A DNA stretch of 64,000 nucleotides from Thelonectria olida (lineage: Eukaryota; Ascomycota; Sordariomycetes; Hypocreales; Nectriaceae), in contig JAGPYM010000002.1 in NCBI GenBank assembly GCA_020736575.1, positions 1,426,001-1,490,000 of the forward strand, read 5' to 3'. Under the pieces are notes generated by a model. That model saw nothing but the letters and a program-made list of their open reading frames with translations, had not been told where the DNA came from and searched no databases. A program made the translations under genes and the position numbers. This document shows, one piece after another, positions 10,064 through 21,583 of this stretch. Every line of letters begins with the position of its first letter. The stretch's first letter is position 1.

Positions 10064-12684
10064 TGTGGAGGCGGATGAGATGAGGGGGGGCCGAGTTGGT
10101 GGTTAAAAGTGCGGATGAGCGATGATGTATGAGTTGACTTTGATTGATGCAAGTAAAGCGATGCGTCTGTTGGATTTCCACGTCGAAGCAGTGCAGTTGC
10201 AGCTATACGGATACGCGGAGGTGGGAATGACGGGAGGGAGGAGCGACGGGCAAGATTCAAGAGGGCGGTACGAGTAAATAGGTGAGGACGGAGCGGAAGG
10301 TATGGGAGCGAGTTTAAGTTGGACAATTAAAATGTGCTCCAAGGTAAAGTAAGAAATACTAAACACCCTCGAAAGATGCAAACACGGTTACGAGGAAATA
10401 GATCAGGGGGGTTTAATTGAGTTAAGAACCGAAATTCCGTGAGATGGGGGACTCGAGCATTTATTCGCACAAGAAGACGGCGGCCGCGGATAGTGGTGGA
10501 TCGATTTATCCCAAGATGGGCGGAGGTGGCTTGTGGTGTGGCCCGCGGCTGTGATGGTGGCAGTGGACGTACGAATACAAAGCACAGCACAGGAGGAATA
10601 ATGCATGCAGGGCATTAAGTCGAAACATGTGCCTAGGTACCTGTTTGTTGGCACTCGCCATGTGCGGGCAAATCAGCGAACTCGGGCAGCAGAAAGCGGG
10701 AACTACAAGCGGCAGCGGCAACGGCAACGGTGCAACAGTTGGCACTCAAGCACAGCCATTCGCGACTCGACATTTTGGAATCATGGTGTGGTGTGAGGTG
10801 TGTGTGGATTTGGGAGACGTCAGCAGGGCAGCAGCATCCAGGGCCAGCGAAAAAAGGGCGCCAATCAACCTGGAACTCGACTTCGGTGCAGGAAAAAGTC
10901 AAGCCTGACTTATGCATGCAAGAAATGGTGGGAAAAGCTGTTCCAAGTTGCCAAGAATGGACGTGGGAACGGGAATGCATCTCGCAAGTCTCGTCCATTT
11001 GCGCACTTGCCGTCATTGAATCATGAAATCACAAGGGTCGGTTCCCAGTTCCTTCTATACCAGGCAAGATCGGGCGTGGTCCTCTCCCACACTCTTTCAC
11101 TAACATGATCGAGCCAATCCATCCTCTTCCCATTCTTCCACATCAGTAAACGTCGACAAGATCGGCGTCAAATCCTCCCCGACTGACCGGCCGACGGGAT
11201 CCCACATTTCCGGATCTTCTCACAGATCCGCCCCTCCACCATTGACCGTCAGACGGTTCGCTCAACTTCGCCCCTTTCGCTCGCTTTGTCCGTTCTCGCC
11301 ATTCGGAAAGCGGGGCTTCGATCGAGCCCGATGCAAGCTCCGACGCCCGACATCCACAAACCTCCAGGGTCGAGGTGTTGAGGGGCCCCTGACGAACGCT
11401 GCAAGCATCCCATCGAAGGTTGGAAGGTCTTCAACCCTGTCACCTCTGTCGTCAGCGTCACCTCACTCAGCTCGTCGCTGCGTGTGCCCTGGCTGGGTTT
11501 GGCCTCGTTTTCGCTTTCATCTTGCCCGTTTGCCCAACACACAGCCCACCTGATACGCTTGGCATAGATCATCGGCGATAACACTGCCATTATCTCTTTC
11601 GCGTGTTGATCGCTGAAGATCCGTGTCAGATTGATGGCTGTGAACTTCTTACATGCATGCTTGCTTTTAACCCAGCCATCTTGGTCTACGAATACTTGAC
11701 GAAGCACTGACGAAAGGAATACTATTCGTTCGTACAGTAGTCTATAGCGACTGATGATTTGAAACGTTTTAATGTACTGAGAGCACCTTAGAGCATGTCT
11801 CGTGCGGACGGCCGATACTATGCCGTCGTCTTTCGTATAACTCAGAAAGAAAATAAAGAAAAAAAGCAAAAACAGATAAGATAAAATAAGATAAACAAGT
11901 GTTGAAATATTAGTTGCTATAACCTGACGTAGGACGCATGGGAAAATTAGAGATTCTTATTTGCTTACGAGCAGCTACTTGGGGGCTGACTGATATTCAG
12001 TCGCGGGAAACGGCAAAGCAATGTCACGCTTCTGCTCCAGGCTGGAGATGGAAGGAAGCCAGAGGTATTACCTGGATACTGGGCGTTCTGGCGAGACCCT
12101 GTTCATCGAACAATACTCAGCACTGATCTGGTAGGTCATCAGGAGGAGACATTGTAGCACTAGGGTTTGCTAGAGGTGGACGGACAGTCTTTTTCGTCGT
12201 CTGCACCTTGAAACCTGGGAAAGATGTCTGAAAACTTATGCAATGCGGCTGAAAGATTGAAGAACGGAACTTTACCAAAGCCAGGACAGTTATGCCTCCT
12301 CCCGCAAGGAAGGAATCTAAGCCTAAGGTGGCTCATCACGACCATCGCACCTGCCACCACTATTGCTTTTACTTCAGCCTCTGCTATCGCCATCCCGTTC
12401 TCATTATCTACCTAGATAGGTAGGTTTGCAGGCGCTCAGGTACATACTTCTTGCCATAATTCTTATCTTGCACAACCAAGCACGTTTCATCACCACGTGA
12501 GCTTCTCCAGAACCAACGTTCAACACTTCTCGACCGTTTCCCTTGTTCTGTCAAGACTCCCCTTGTTTTGGTTTTTGGAACACAAACCCGGTTTTGGACT
12601 CAAACACCCCATACCATCCTGTCAAGGGACCCTCTTTAGACTCTTACACCCTGCGGTCCATCGCTACCCGCCAAGAAACCCGCC
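10064..12684. other. Intergenic region, no gene seen
   Basis: This 2.6-kb stretch separates two diverging genes. The open frames on either strand show no domain or splice pattern I can support. Near 11850-11900 it is A-rich. Two copies of the palindromic word family CCTAGRTA occur at about 10630 and 12411. Confidence 0.45.
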
Positions 12685-13747
12685 ATGACTGTCTTCTTTG
12701 CGGACTGGGAGTTGTGGCAGAAAATGACTTTCGTGAGTGGCTATTCCGAGAACCGACGACTATCAACTCGTATATCGCTGTACCGCCATCCGGATACATC
12801 GCTGACAATTGCCTGAGCGACAGGTTCTTGCTTGTTGCATCACAATCGTTTTCGCATATGGATTCGTCCGTTTGTGGCAATCTAATCGAGCCATGCGTCG
12901 TTGGGAAGTTCTCGACGAGGAGAAGCGCGCACGAATGTCTGTCATATCGCACTGCGGAATCGATGCCCTGCGCTGCCCTGAGATCCCCTTCGGTATTCGA
13001 GCTCTTCAAAATGGCATAGAGGTTGAGGGTATCTGGATATCGAGGCATAATACACCCAGATCCAGACATACCACTCTCCCAGTGACTCCCGTGGCATGCA
13101 GCGTCGACACCCCCAAAGGAAAGGGGAAGATGGCCGATCTTGGCTACAGCAACTCTCCGAGCATATACTCCGCCTCCAACTGTCCCCGGACTGACTATAC
13201 ACCCTTGTTTGATCTCTCATGCGGAGTACCGTCAACGATGCCTGCGGAATCACCTCAAAGCCGCCAAACTTCGAGCTCGTATAGATCAAGGTCGAAACAG
13301 GTGACGTCGAAACTGCAAATTCAACAAAACCCCCTCAAGGGCATATGCGATGACCAGTACTGGAATGAAAATGCTCGACCAAGCTTCCGCAACCCATTCA
13401 TCCCTCCTGCCCCGACTCTAGAATCGTCATCTTTCAACAAATCTAGTACTACCGCCTCAAAACCAAACTCCCCTGCATTAAGATTGGGCCCATGCAGCCT
13501 AACGGAGACCCGTTTCGATCGATACGTAGCCCGAGTGAGTCGTGGGGATGTGGTGGTTCTAGCTGGCTTCAGACCGGAGGTGCTTAGCCATGCTCCGAGG
13601 AAGGCATATTCAGAGGGCTGCTCAAGTCCATACCGGCTAGGTATGCTCCCTACTCAGAACAACATAACGCCACCTCGCCCCAAATTACGAGAGATGAAAG
13701 AACCTGAGACTGGGCATATTTCTTCAAGTTCGCCAAATAGTACCTGA
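12685..13747 (+). CDS. Single-span membrane protein, conserved fungal type
   Basis: Two exons, 12685-12732 and 12824-13747, are joined by a 91-bp intron (gtgagt donor, gctgac branch, gacag acceptor). They give 323 residues. The N terminus, MTVFFADWELWQKMTF then VLACCITIVFAYGFVRLW, forms one membrane helix at about residues 14-34. It is followed by a basic DEEKRARM stretch and an EIPFGIRALQNGIEVEGIWIS block. That arrangement matches a mould protein family I recall without a known function. The second half is low-complexity, Ser- and Pro-rich, presumably cytosolic. Taking the second exon alone would miss half of the membrane segment; joining the short first exon restores it. The membrane assignment is firmer than the family assignment. 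Confidence 0.75.
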
Positions 13748-14312
13748 ATATAGACTTGAGTTCTATCCAAGCTCCGTGCATGCTGACTTAGTTAATGCGG
13801 TTGAACGAGATAGGCTGCTTCTGTGTGACATTGTCTCATGGGAGAGAACTATTCGGCGTTTGTATTCAGGATTTCGGACTACCGGGTTTTCAAAAGCCTT
13901 CTTGTCGACTTCCCAAACAAACGTAAACGTCAAGATGTTATCCGCGTTTCCACATCTTGGCGTGTTCGTATGAAAATAACTACTACGTGCGGTGCTTGAT
14001 CACCACCCGGACTAAATCCGTCGGGCCTTTCGTAATCCGATCCGGCCAGTCAGTCCCTGTTCTTAATTAGGACTCACCGAGACTGTGAATTGCGTTATTG
14101 ACTAGGTACGGAGTAGTCCGCACGATGTCGCGCAATGCCCGGTCATGGTCGCGGGGTTGCTCCGACTTCGTGGGGTGATGAGAGCAGCGAAAAGGTATAA
14201 AAGAGCTCGGCCGCCCTTCAATTTTCAACTTGATTCTTCATTCTTACACACTCTAAGAGTACTGACAATCTAGACACAGCTTAAAATTGAGAACACCTCT
14301 AGTAGTCTAAAT
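13748..14312. other. Intergenic region with the methyltransferase promoter
   Basis: No gene is seen. Between about 13990 and 14070 there are several CGG/CCG triplets, possible zinc-cluster factor half-sites. The 5' untranslated region after the TATA box is A/C-rich. Confidence 0.5.
14196..14203 (+). promoter_or_regulatory. TATA box of the methyltransferase gene
   Basis: TATAAAAG lies 110 bases upstream of the start codon at 14313 and is followed by an A/C-rich leader, as expected for a strong regulated fungal promoter. Confidence 0.6.
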
Positions 14313-15324
14313 ATGGCTTCTGACCACTCTGTCCATGATGCCGCCTCCAAGGGCTTTCACAATGCGCAGTCGTACGACGCGCACCGCCCGTCTTATGGAG
14401 ACGCGGCCGTTAGTAGTCTCTTGAAGCACCTCGGCTTGGAGGGCAAGGAAAATGCTCGAATAGTCGATCTCGCAGCTGGAACCGGCAAGTTCACTGAGGT
14501 GCTTGCTGCGAGACCCGAGGAGTTTGAGATAATTGCAGTAGAGCCGCTGGACCCTATGCGTGAGACGTTGGCGGAGAAGCGTCTCAAGGGCGTTGAGGTC
14601 CAGGGAGGAACAGCTTCCGACATGAACGGGGTGCAGGCTGCTTGGGCAGACGGTGTCATTGTGGCTCAGGTCAGTACGAAGAAAGGCTGCCCTGGAGTTA
14701 GGATGAGGAGAGTTATGCTGACTATACTGTGGTAGGCATTTCACTGGTTAGTTGTGACGTACGAAGAGACTCTAGCAAGGCTCTAACCGCACACAGGTTT
14801 GCCAAAGAGGAGTCTTTGAAGGAGATCCATAGGGTGCTCAAGCCTGGGGCAAAGCTGGGTCTGATCTGGAATGTCGAAGACTGTGAGCTTTTTTATTCAA
14901 CAACGGACCCAAGAACCAAAGCTGACGTTTTGAATTAGACAACCGGCCCGAGTCCTGGCCAGCGACTACTGAATGGGAGCGCGAGCTTGAAATACTTAGC
15001 TTCTCGGGCCACTTTGACGAACAGCCACGCTTTCGGCACCTCCAATGGCTGGAGATCTTCGAACAGCAAGCCAAGGCCGAGCAGCCTTTGTTCTCCACTC
15101 CTCTGGGAACTGATCGAGTGAGGTGGTCGGTCTGGTTGACTCGTGGCAGCTTGTGGGATCGGATCAATACGCTGAGCTGGAACGCGGTCCGGGAAGGGGA
15201 GTCGCGACTGGAGTTCGAGGAGAAGTTTGACGAGATCCTCAAGAATGGGGATGGGAACTGGAATGACAAGGGTGAGGTTGAGGTTCATGCGTGCACTTTT
15301 TTTGCTTGGTCAGAACGCTTGTAG
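14313..15324 (+). CDS. SAM-dependent methyltransferase with an 11-nt exon
   Basis: A class I methyltransferase of 279 residues in four exons: 14313-14669, 14736-14746, 14797-14882 and 14939-15324. The SAM-binding glycine motif is VDLAAGTGKF at residues 51-60. Splicing the 11-nt exon joins VIVAQ to AFHWFAKEESLKEIHRVLKPG and then to LIWNVEDYNRPE. This is the order expected in fungal Methyltransf_11-type enzymes, where an FHWF-like loop follows strand 4. All phases agree and the joined frame stays open to 15324. The substrate is unknown; it may be a small acid, as in trans-aconitate methyltransferases, or a secondary metabolite. It has a TATA box and no targeting signal. Confidence 0.85.
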
Positions 15325-15512
15325 AGACACATCGCTCTCTCGGAAGGCTTGGAAGCTGGGAGGAACTGTGAAGAGACAGATGGTGCCGCATAGAGTGTAA
15401 ATTGAAAAAAGACCTAGTCCTGGCTTCGGTCAAGAACAGAGCTGCACAGAGTAAAGCAGCCCTTAAGAGCACGAAAGGATCAATGTATTTTCACTTTTAT
15501 TAATGTAAAGCT

Positions 15513-15932
15513 TCATGAATCCGCCGAGATGTACATGACTGAGTTCAAGGTTAGACAGGATTGCTGAAGAAGGGTAGTGATGAATGAATCCTTACCGTTG
15601 TTTCCTCTCACAAAGGCATCGCCATACTCTCTTCGCTTGGTGCCGTTGACATATTCGGCAGTCTTTTCCAGCGCAATGTTCATGTAGCCGTCCACAGATT
15701 GAAGCTCGCCTGGTGGGTTGTCAGTACCATGGTAGATAAGTACAGATGCATCTGCTGCGGATGATGGGAGTGGCGGTGCGTCATGACATGGGATTGAAAG
15801 AAGAGCATTTCACCACGTACCTTTGTAGACGACGCCCGAGTTGAGCTTGACGGTGACAGGGTTGCCGATGATGTCGCTGAGGAAGCTGGAAGGGTCTTTG
15901 CCCTCTCCCTGCGAGATGTTTCCGTTCTCCAT
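15513..15932 (-). CDS. LSM6: U6 snRNA-associated Sm-like protein LSm6
   Basis: LSm6 is a subunit of the LSm2-8 ring, which binds the U6 snRNA 3' end in the nucleus, and of the LSm1-7 ring, which promotes mRNA decay in the cytoplasm. Three exons, 15932-15821, 15709-15596 and 15538-15513, give 83 residues, close to the 80-86 of known LSm6. The Sm1 motif is PVTVKLNSGVVYKGELQSVD, followed by GYMNIAL; Sm2 is FVRGNNVMYIS. Splicing is needed for both: the first intron interrupts VVYK/GELQ and the second interrupts RGNN/VMYIS. Introns use gtacgt and gtaagg donors. The gene diverges from the Rad60-like gene with 540 bp between them. Confidence 0.95.
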
Positions 15933-16472
15933 GGTGGCGGTGGAAGTAGAGACGGTGAGTCGGCGGGTGTTTGGGGGTTGGTGGTCGTTGGTTGTAGGTG
16001 GGTTTTTGTCGAGGGCGGGATGCAGCGCCTCGCATGAGAATTGATGCCTTGCGCCGCTGATAAGATTGGACTCACTGCGGGGGAAGCTCGCACTGTGACG
16101 CTCTCGCCCCGAGCCGCCCCTGTGAAAGCCCTTAACACGTCCCGTTAATGGCTCGCGGCGGGGCTCTTCTTGGGCGTGTTTTGAACTGTTTTCTCCTAGA
16201 CAACGCTCTCGTTCGCTGTTAGAAGCCCACTCTTCAGGCGTGTAAAGTGTGGGACATTTCCAATTCCACCCATCTCCTTACACGCGCAAACACGCAGTGC
16301 ATCATCACCACCATCGACCCTTCAAACTGGCAACAGCCCACCACTTGTGACGTGCCTATTTGTCGCTCACCCTCCTTAGCAGGATACAATATCGAGAGTA
16401 TCTCTCTCTCCTGCACCTCGGGATTCTTGCTACAACCCCCTACGATTGCTCCGAACTAACCCTCAAACTACC
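15933..16472. other. Divergent promoter region between LSM6 and the Rad60-like gene
   Basis: 540 bp with no open frame I can support. It must hold both promoters; no TATA box is obvious for either gene. Confidence 0.5.
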
Positions 16473-18111
16473 ATGCCCGAAGACTTCCTGGCGTCGCCGC
16501 CAAAGAAGAAGAAGCTCCCCTTCAAGCCCACAGCTCTCCGCCGTCACCCCGTCGCAAAATCTGCACCTGTGCACGATGGCGAAGGCAGCGACAACGATGA
16601 TGGCCTCGACCTTTTTCGTCGGTCCAAGGAGATGGCCCCCATCGTCGCTGCGGATCGCGAGCGGCGGCTGAAGCGCAAGCAGAAGCAGCGCGAGCTGGAG
16701 GAACAAAGGGAGGAGGAGCAACGCGGGGTGGCCTCGGGGAAGCGGCCACTCGAGGCGGAACAACCCGATGCTCCAAGTTCTAGTGGTAAACCTCGTTCAG
16801 ATGACGCTGAGACACAGGATGCCGAAATTGTCGAGGCTACAGATCAACCCACAACTCAGAAGGAAGAAGATCGCGCCAGGTCCGTAACCAGATTTCTTCG
16901 TTTGGTGTCACGCCGACTAAGGATTGTATAGTGAACTTGTTACTCCTCCCCCATCCAAGCGATCGAGAACCGGCACCGAGTCCTCCAGGAAACCCAGCGA
17001 GACTATCGAAGAAGCAACCGAAGAAGTAGCTGAGCCTTCGCCATCTGTGAGGCGAATCAAACATTCATATCGTGCCCCGGAATCTCCTGTCAGGCCATCC
17101 CCAAGTCAAGGGCCTCCTCTCAGACGGAGTTCTCGCAACCACCAGTCTCCTGTTAAGCCAGAGTCGTCTCAAAAGCAAAGTTTCAACCCTAGCCAGGCTC
17201 CAGTGATTTCTCTTGACTCCGATTCGGATTCTGACATCGACGCCAAACCCTCGCCCGCGATCCTGAGTCACAATAGCAGCGGCAGCAGTGCAGTGGAGAT
17301 CCTGGGTCCTTCGTCTCCTCAACCGTCAGCGCCTTCGGTGCCTGAGGCCGAGGACGATGAATTCGCAGAATACGTGCGTAGAGCGAGGGAGCAACGTGCA
17401 AAGGACGAAGCTCTGCTGCGATCGAGTTCAAATGGTTCTCTTACAAAGGAGGCAACCGAGATCTTCATCAGCTCAGTAATCCCCAACACGAAACCCATCC
17501 GCGTCAAGTCCCTCTTCAATCAACCCCTCCGCCTCATTCGGGACACCTGGCTTGCAACCCAACGCAAGCACAACATCCCCGTTCCCACAGAGCATCCGGA
17601 TGACGTGATCCTCACTTGGCGGCGCAAGAAGGTCTACAACTACTCCACCCTCCAGAGCCTAGGCATCCGCCCGGGAGGCGACGGCCGCCTCGTCGTTGAC
17701 GGTCGCCTTGTCCCCGAATCCTTCGCCGGCTTCAACGAATCGCGAAACCGAGTCAATCTGGAAGTATGGACTCACGAGCTCTTCCAGGAGATGGAAGCCG
17801 ACGAAGACCTGCGCCGCCGACGCGATGCTGGTGAGCTGGAGGAGGAGGAAGAAGAGCCTGAGGAAGAAGAGCCTGCCCCCGTGACCAAACTCAAGGTCAT
17901 CCTAAAGTCAAAGGACTTGGAGGAGGTCAAACTGAGTGTGCGGCCAGAGACCACGATAGAGACGCTGATCACCGGTTTCCGCACCCAACGTGATATTCCT
18001 GCTAGCAAGGACGTGAGCCTATGGTTCGATGGCGAGAGGCTGGAAGAGCACATGACGATGGACGATTGTGAGATCGACGATATGGATACGATCGAAGTTC
18101 ACATGAAGTAA
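16473..18111 (+). CDS. Rad60/Esc2-like protein with SUMO-like domains
   Basis: Two exons (16473-16879 and 16932-18111) joined by a 52-bp intron give 528 residues. The last 80 or so residues (TKLKVILKSKDLEEVKLSV... to DDMDTIEVHMK) form a ubiquitin/SUMO-like fold. A second such region is visible before it (IRVKSLFNQPLRLIRDTW), matching the two SUMO-like domains of the Rad60/Esc2/NIP45 family. These act with Smc5/6 and the SUMO pathway in recombination-dependent DNA repair and silencing. The N terminus is long, charged and disordered. It carries VISLDSDSDSD at 227-237, a classic SUMO-interacting motif, and a possible nuclear signal PPKKKKLPFKP. An acidic run precedes the last domain. It converges with the sirtuin gene. 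Confidence 0.87.
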
Positions 18112-18656
18112 TTTGGGAGTACTGCAGGATAACCTCTTGAGTTGAATTTTTTTATTTTAAGGAGCAATAGGTCAGCCGAGGGAGGCACTGAAAGGATATA
18201 TGATACCCATGATTAGAATACCCCGATTAGTTGGAAGATCTACTCATTCAGCTCTTTTCATTTTACCACGAGCAAGCAACGAGATGCATCGTCTCAACCC
18301 CGAGATAATCAGGCTATTTAGAGAAGAGGCAGCATTTCACAGTTCTGCATGGTACTTGACATGTCGGCATGTAAACGCCTCTATTTGACAAGGCTAACTC
18401 TGCGCATTCGGCATGTCTTGATGCCGTGCGACCAAACGCCAAATTTACAACTAATCCATAGAATGTAATATTACACACATCACAGCTGTCATCGCCGATT
18501 GCGGCGGCAGCCAACCGTCCTCATTGCCCTAAACGAATCTTTCCCCAACGCCAAACGCGGTCCATCTAGCCTGACCGATGGGTGCATGTACATAAACCCT
18601 CTGCCCTTCCAGTGGTGGTATCTTCTATTTTCCTCAAAAAATGCAACCGAAACCCT
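18112..18656. other. Convergent intergenic region
   Basis: 545 bp between the 3' ends of the Rad60-like and sirtuin genes. It is AT-rich with no gene seen, and should hold both polyadenylation regions. Confidence 0.5.
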
Positions 18657-20900
18657 TTACTGCATATCAATGATCCCGCGGAGACTGGCGGGGATCGACT
18701 TGGGAGAAATGGTGTCCGACCTCCGACGCTCTGCCATGGTCGGAGTCGGAGGAGCTGAGCTGAGATCTGACTTGGCCTCGCTCGACTCTCGCTTAAGGAG
18801 AAATGTCTCCGATGAGCGTCGTCGCTCGGGGCGGAGAGCAGGGAGAGAGGCTGCATCGTCTCGAACGGGTTTGGAGGTCGGGAGTGCCTTTCTGGGCCTT
18901 CCTGCGCCAGCCTTCTTCTCGGTAACCTGGTTCGCCTTGACCGTCTTGAAGTTTTGCATAGCGGAATTTTTAGGGGGTGGTGCCACCTTGGCCGTAGGCT
19001 GCTTTGGTTTGCGGGCCCGAGGCTTGGTGGCCTTCTTGATTGCCCTGGTTGGCTTGTCGACGTCAGACGGTTTGCCACCAAACGAGATCTTGCTTTGCTT
19101 TGCTCTCGCGACCTTCTTTGCTGCCGAAATTTTGGGACTGGCGCTGGGCGTGGGGATGCCTTGTACTTGCTCCACCTGCTTCGGCTTGCCCGAGAAGTGC
19201 ATTTCGATTTCGGGATCGGTAGGGCTGGAAGGCAGATTGACGGCGAAAGTAGTCTTGCTGCGACGCTCCTGGCTTTCGCGCTCCTCCTCTTGTGAGACCA
19301 GATAGTCATCACCAATAGTGCAGTCCCAGGGGGGGAGGGCAGCAAGTCTAGCGACGTTGTCGCACTTTGAGCGGACGACAATATCCCAGCAATCCTTGAA
19401 TTCGACACCTTTGGGCTCTGCGTCGACATTGATCCAGGCTGTCAAGCCATTTTTGCGGCTTCGAGCGACTTGGCACAGCTCCTTGACAAGTCTGCGAGTT
19501 CCAGGAACCTTCAACGTTGTACCAACGACAATGACAGCGTCAGGGCGAGATTTTAGGTCAGCGCTCGAGACATTGCCAATGGCCTCCTCATCCGGGTTAT
19601 ACTCGTGGTAGAGCACAACACGAGGGCGCAGTCTGCCAATGCCGTGGCTTCGCTTTCCAGCATGGGCCGTGCGGACTTGGTCATCCACCTCACACGTCTT
19701 GCAGAGTGGAGCTTCTGGTCCGTCAAAAACGTCGCCATTAAAAGGCTCGAGTTGGCCACACTTGGTGCACACCATTTTGTCAAGGCTGCCGTGGAGCTGA
19801 ATCGTCGTCGGCCATGGGCCCTTCGCGTTGAGGGGAACATTCGTGGCCAGGGGTTTCAGAGATGTGTCGATGCCGTCAATATTTTGCGAGTACAAACGCA
19901 ACAAGCGCCCTTCCTGTGCTAGTGACGCGAGCAAGTGGTGAAAAGGAGTGGGTTTCGCGGCCTTGGACATTTGAGCCATTTCTCTGACCATGGCGTGGAA
20001 CGACTGTGTCGAAGAATCGTGCTTGTAAACTGAGGCGTCGAAAAGGTGTTTGCCGGAACCTTTGAGCTTGTGATCGCGCTTTGCGGTTGCAAACATGCCA
20101 GTGGACGAGCGGAAGTCGGGAATGCCTGCAGACACGGAAATTCCAGCACCAGCAATAACAACAATCTTCTTTTTCTTCTTCAAGGCGGCAATCAACCTCT
20201 CCAACTGGTGGCTGTCCTCCGTGGTGAATTCGCTGTCGGGCTTGGTGAGATCGAGGTACTCTGTGGTGCGCTCCTTGGGCTCCTTTGGGGGTGTAATCCT
20301 GCGCCTCTTGGCCGGAGGAGGGCTGTCAGCAGCGGCATCGAGCTTTCGTCGAAGGTCTTCCTCATCGTAGACGGGGTCGCCCAGCTTGATGGGAGACTGA
20401 ATACCCGAGGTGGTGGTCGAACTTGGCGAGGGATAGCGGTTCGTCGGGTCGGGCATATCGGGCGACGAGGGTAAAGATGGGGTTTTGGAGAGGTTTGAAA
20501 GAGGCGACGAGAGAGTCGAGTCTGAGCGGGCGGACACGGGGCTCGCGATGTCGTCCATGGTGGCAGAGACCAGCGCGTGGTGTCGTTTCTGCTTCTTCTC
20601 GTTGCCCGGTTTCGATTCCTGCTCCAGCTTATGTGGGGGAGAGAAAGAGGGAGCGAGGGTAGCGAGACGGCGTTTTTTTGAAGGAACGGACGAGACTCGG
20701 TTAAAACATGGCGCAGGGTCACGGTCAGAGTCAGAGGAAGAATGTGGTAGTTGCGGAGGCGTCGAGTCTCGGAAGGGTGACGCAAATGCTGAGAGAGAGG
20801 GTGAGGCTGAGGCTGAGGGAAAAGCGCGAGCAGGAGAAGGCAGAACAAAGTCTGAAAAGGGAGTAAAGAAGGAGGAAAGGATGGCCGGGTATGACAACAT
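18657..20900 (-). CDS. Hst3/Hst4-type sirtuin (NAD-dependent histone deacetylase)
   Basis: A sirtuin of 747 residues without introns. It has GAGISVSAGIPDFRS at 251-265 (NAD binding), QNID at 339-342, catalytic His370 in QLHGS, zinc cysteine pairs C378/C381 and C400/C403, and VVGTTLKVPG. The spacing and the VVLYHEYNPDEE segment fit the class with yeast Hst3/Hst4 and Schizosaccharomyces Hst4, which deacetylate histone H3 lysine 56 after S phase; this assignment is inference. Both ends are long and disordered, with a basic, Lys/Pro-rich C terminus. The first ATG is at 20900, but the N terminus is poor in features. ATG at 20558 (M115, MDDIAS) is another possible start, giving 633 residues. Confidence 0.92.
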   Translation of the reverse strand: MLSYPAILSSFFTPFSDFVLPSPARAFPSASASPSLSAFASPFRDSTPPQLPHSSSDSDRDPAPCFNRVSSVPSKKRRLATLAPSFSPPHKLEQESKPGNEKKQKRHHALVSATMDDIASPVSARSDSTLSSPLSNLSKTPSLPSSPDMPDPTNRYPSPSSTTTSGIQSPIKLGDPVYDEEDLRRKLDAAADSPPPAKRRRITPPKEPKERTTEYLDLTKPDSEFTTEDSHQLERLIAALKKKKKIVVIAGAGISVSAGIPDFRSSTGMFATAKRDHKLKGSGKHLFDASVYKHDSSTQSFHAMVREMAQMSKAAKPTPFHHLLASLAQEGRLLRLYSQNIDGIDTSLKPLATNVPLNAKGPWPTTIQLHGSLDKMVCTKCGQLEPFNGDVFDGPEAPLCKTCEVDDQVRTAHAGKRSHGIGRLRPRVVLYHEYNPDEEAIGNVSSADLKSRPDAVIVVGTTLKVPGTRRLVKELCQVARSRKNGLTAWINVDAEPKGVEFKDCWDIVVRSKCDNVARLAALPPWDCTIGDDYLVSQEEERESQERRSKTTFAVNLPSSPTDPEIEMHFSGKPKQVEQVQGIPTPSASPKISAAKKVARAKQSKISFGGKPSDVDKPTRAIKKATKPRARKPKQPTAKVAPPPKNSAMQNFKTVKANQVTEKKAGAGRPRKALPTSKPVRDDAASLPALRPERRRSSETFLLKRESSEAKSDLSSAPPTPTMAERRRSDTISPKSIPASLRGIIDMQ

Positions 20901-21556
20901 CCTAATGGGAAACTAATAAACAGCACGAAACCTAGTCAGGATCGATGGGAAAGGGTGTTGGACTTGGGCGAATACTGTACGGAGTACGGAGTACGGAGCA
21001 CGGGGGAGAATGTAGCGGCGGCGCGGCAGAGGGACCAATGTACCTACATATGTTAGCGTGTTGCATCTGCACCAGCGCCAGCTCAGAGCCCACTCAAAAC
21101 AAAGCCTGACGGCTCTGCGACTCACTCTGCAACTCTACTGGCCACGGATAGAGCAGACACGGATTGGGCATGACAGAGTGCGAATACATTGTTGACAGTA
21201 TTGTTCCAAGCTACCTAGCACATTCTTAGGATAGAGAGGTACCCAGAAGTCTACCAAGTTGGATCCTTCATGGAGACCCCTGAGAACAATAACAACAACA
21301 ACGGCAATGTATTCAATCTTGGCTGCTGGTGGGTCCCCTTAACCTGCCGCCGCGAGGACTGTGACTGACTTTGGTGGCTGGCCCTTGTCCTCCACTCACT
21401 GGCGGCATCTCCCCCCCAATTGCCCGCTGAAATGTTTATTGAATGAAAGTCCAGATCACCAATTGATTGCTTGCTTTGCTAACGAGAGAAGGCGTGAAAA
21501 AGAGCGGGGGACAAAGGCAAAGGGAAACATGAGCAAAACGTAGCCACCGTCCAAAG

Positions 21557-21583
21557 ACACACACACACACACACACACACACA
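21557..21583 (+). repeat. (AC)n microsatellite
   Basis: Thirteen AC units in a row, followed by one A. Confidence 0.95.

Noticed and set aside
11249..11869. 206-codon open frame on the minus strand
   Set aside because: It begins in an A/T-rich stretch, has no domain, and the amino-acid pattern is not protein-like.
19605..20474. Open frames antisense to the sirtuin
   Set aside because: They are shadows of the sirtuin coding sequence; the sirtuin motifs fix the true strand and frame.
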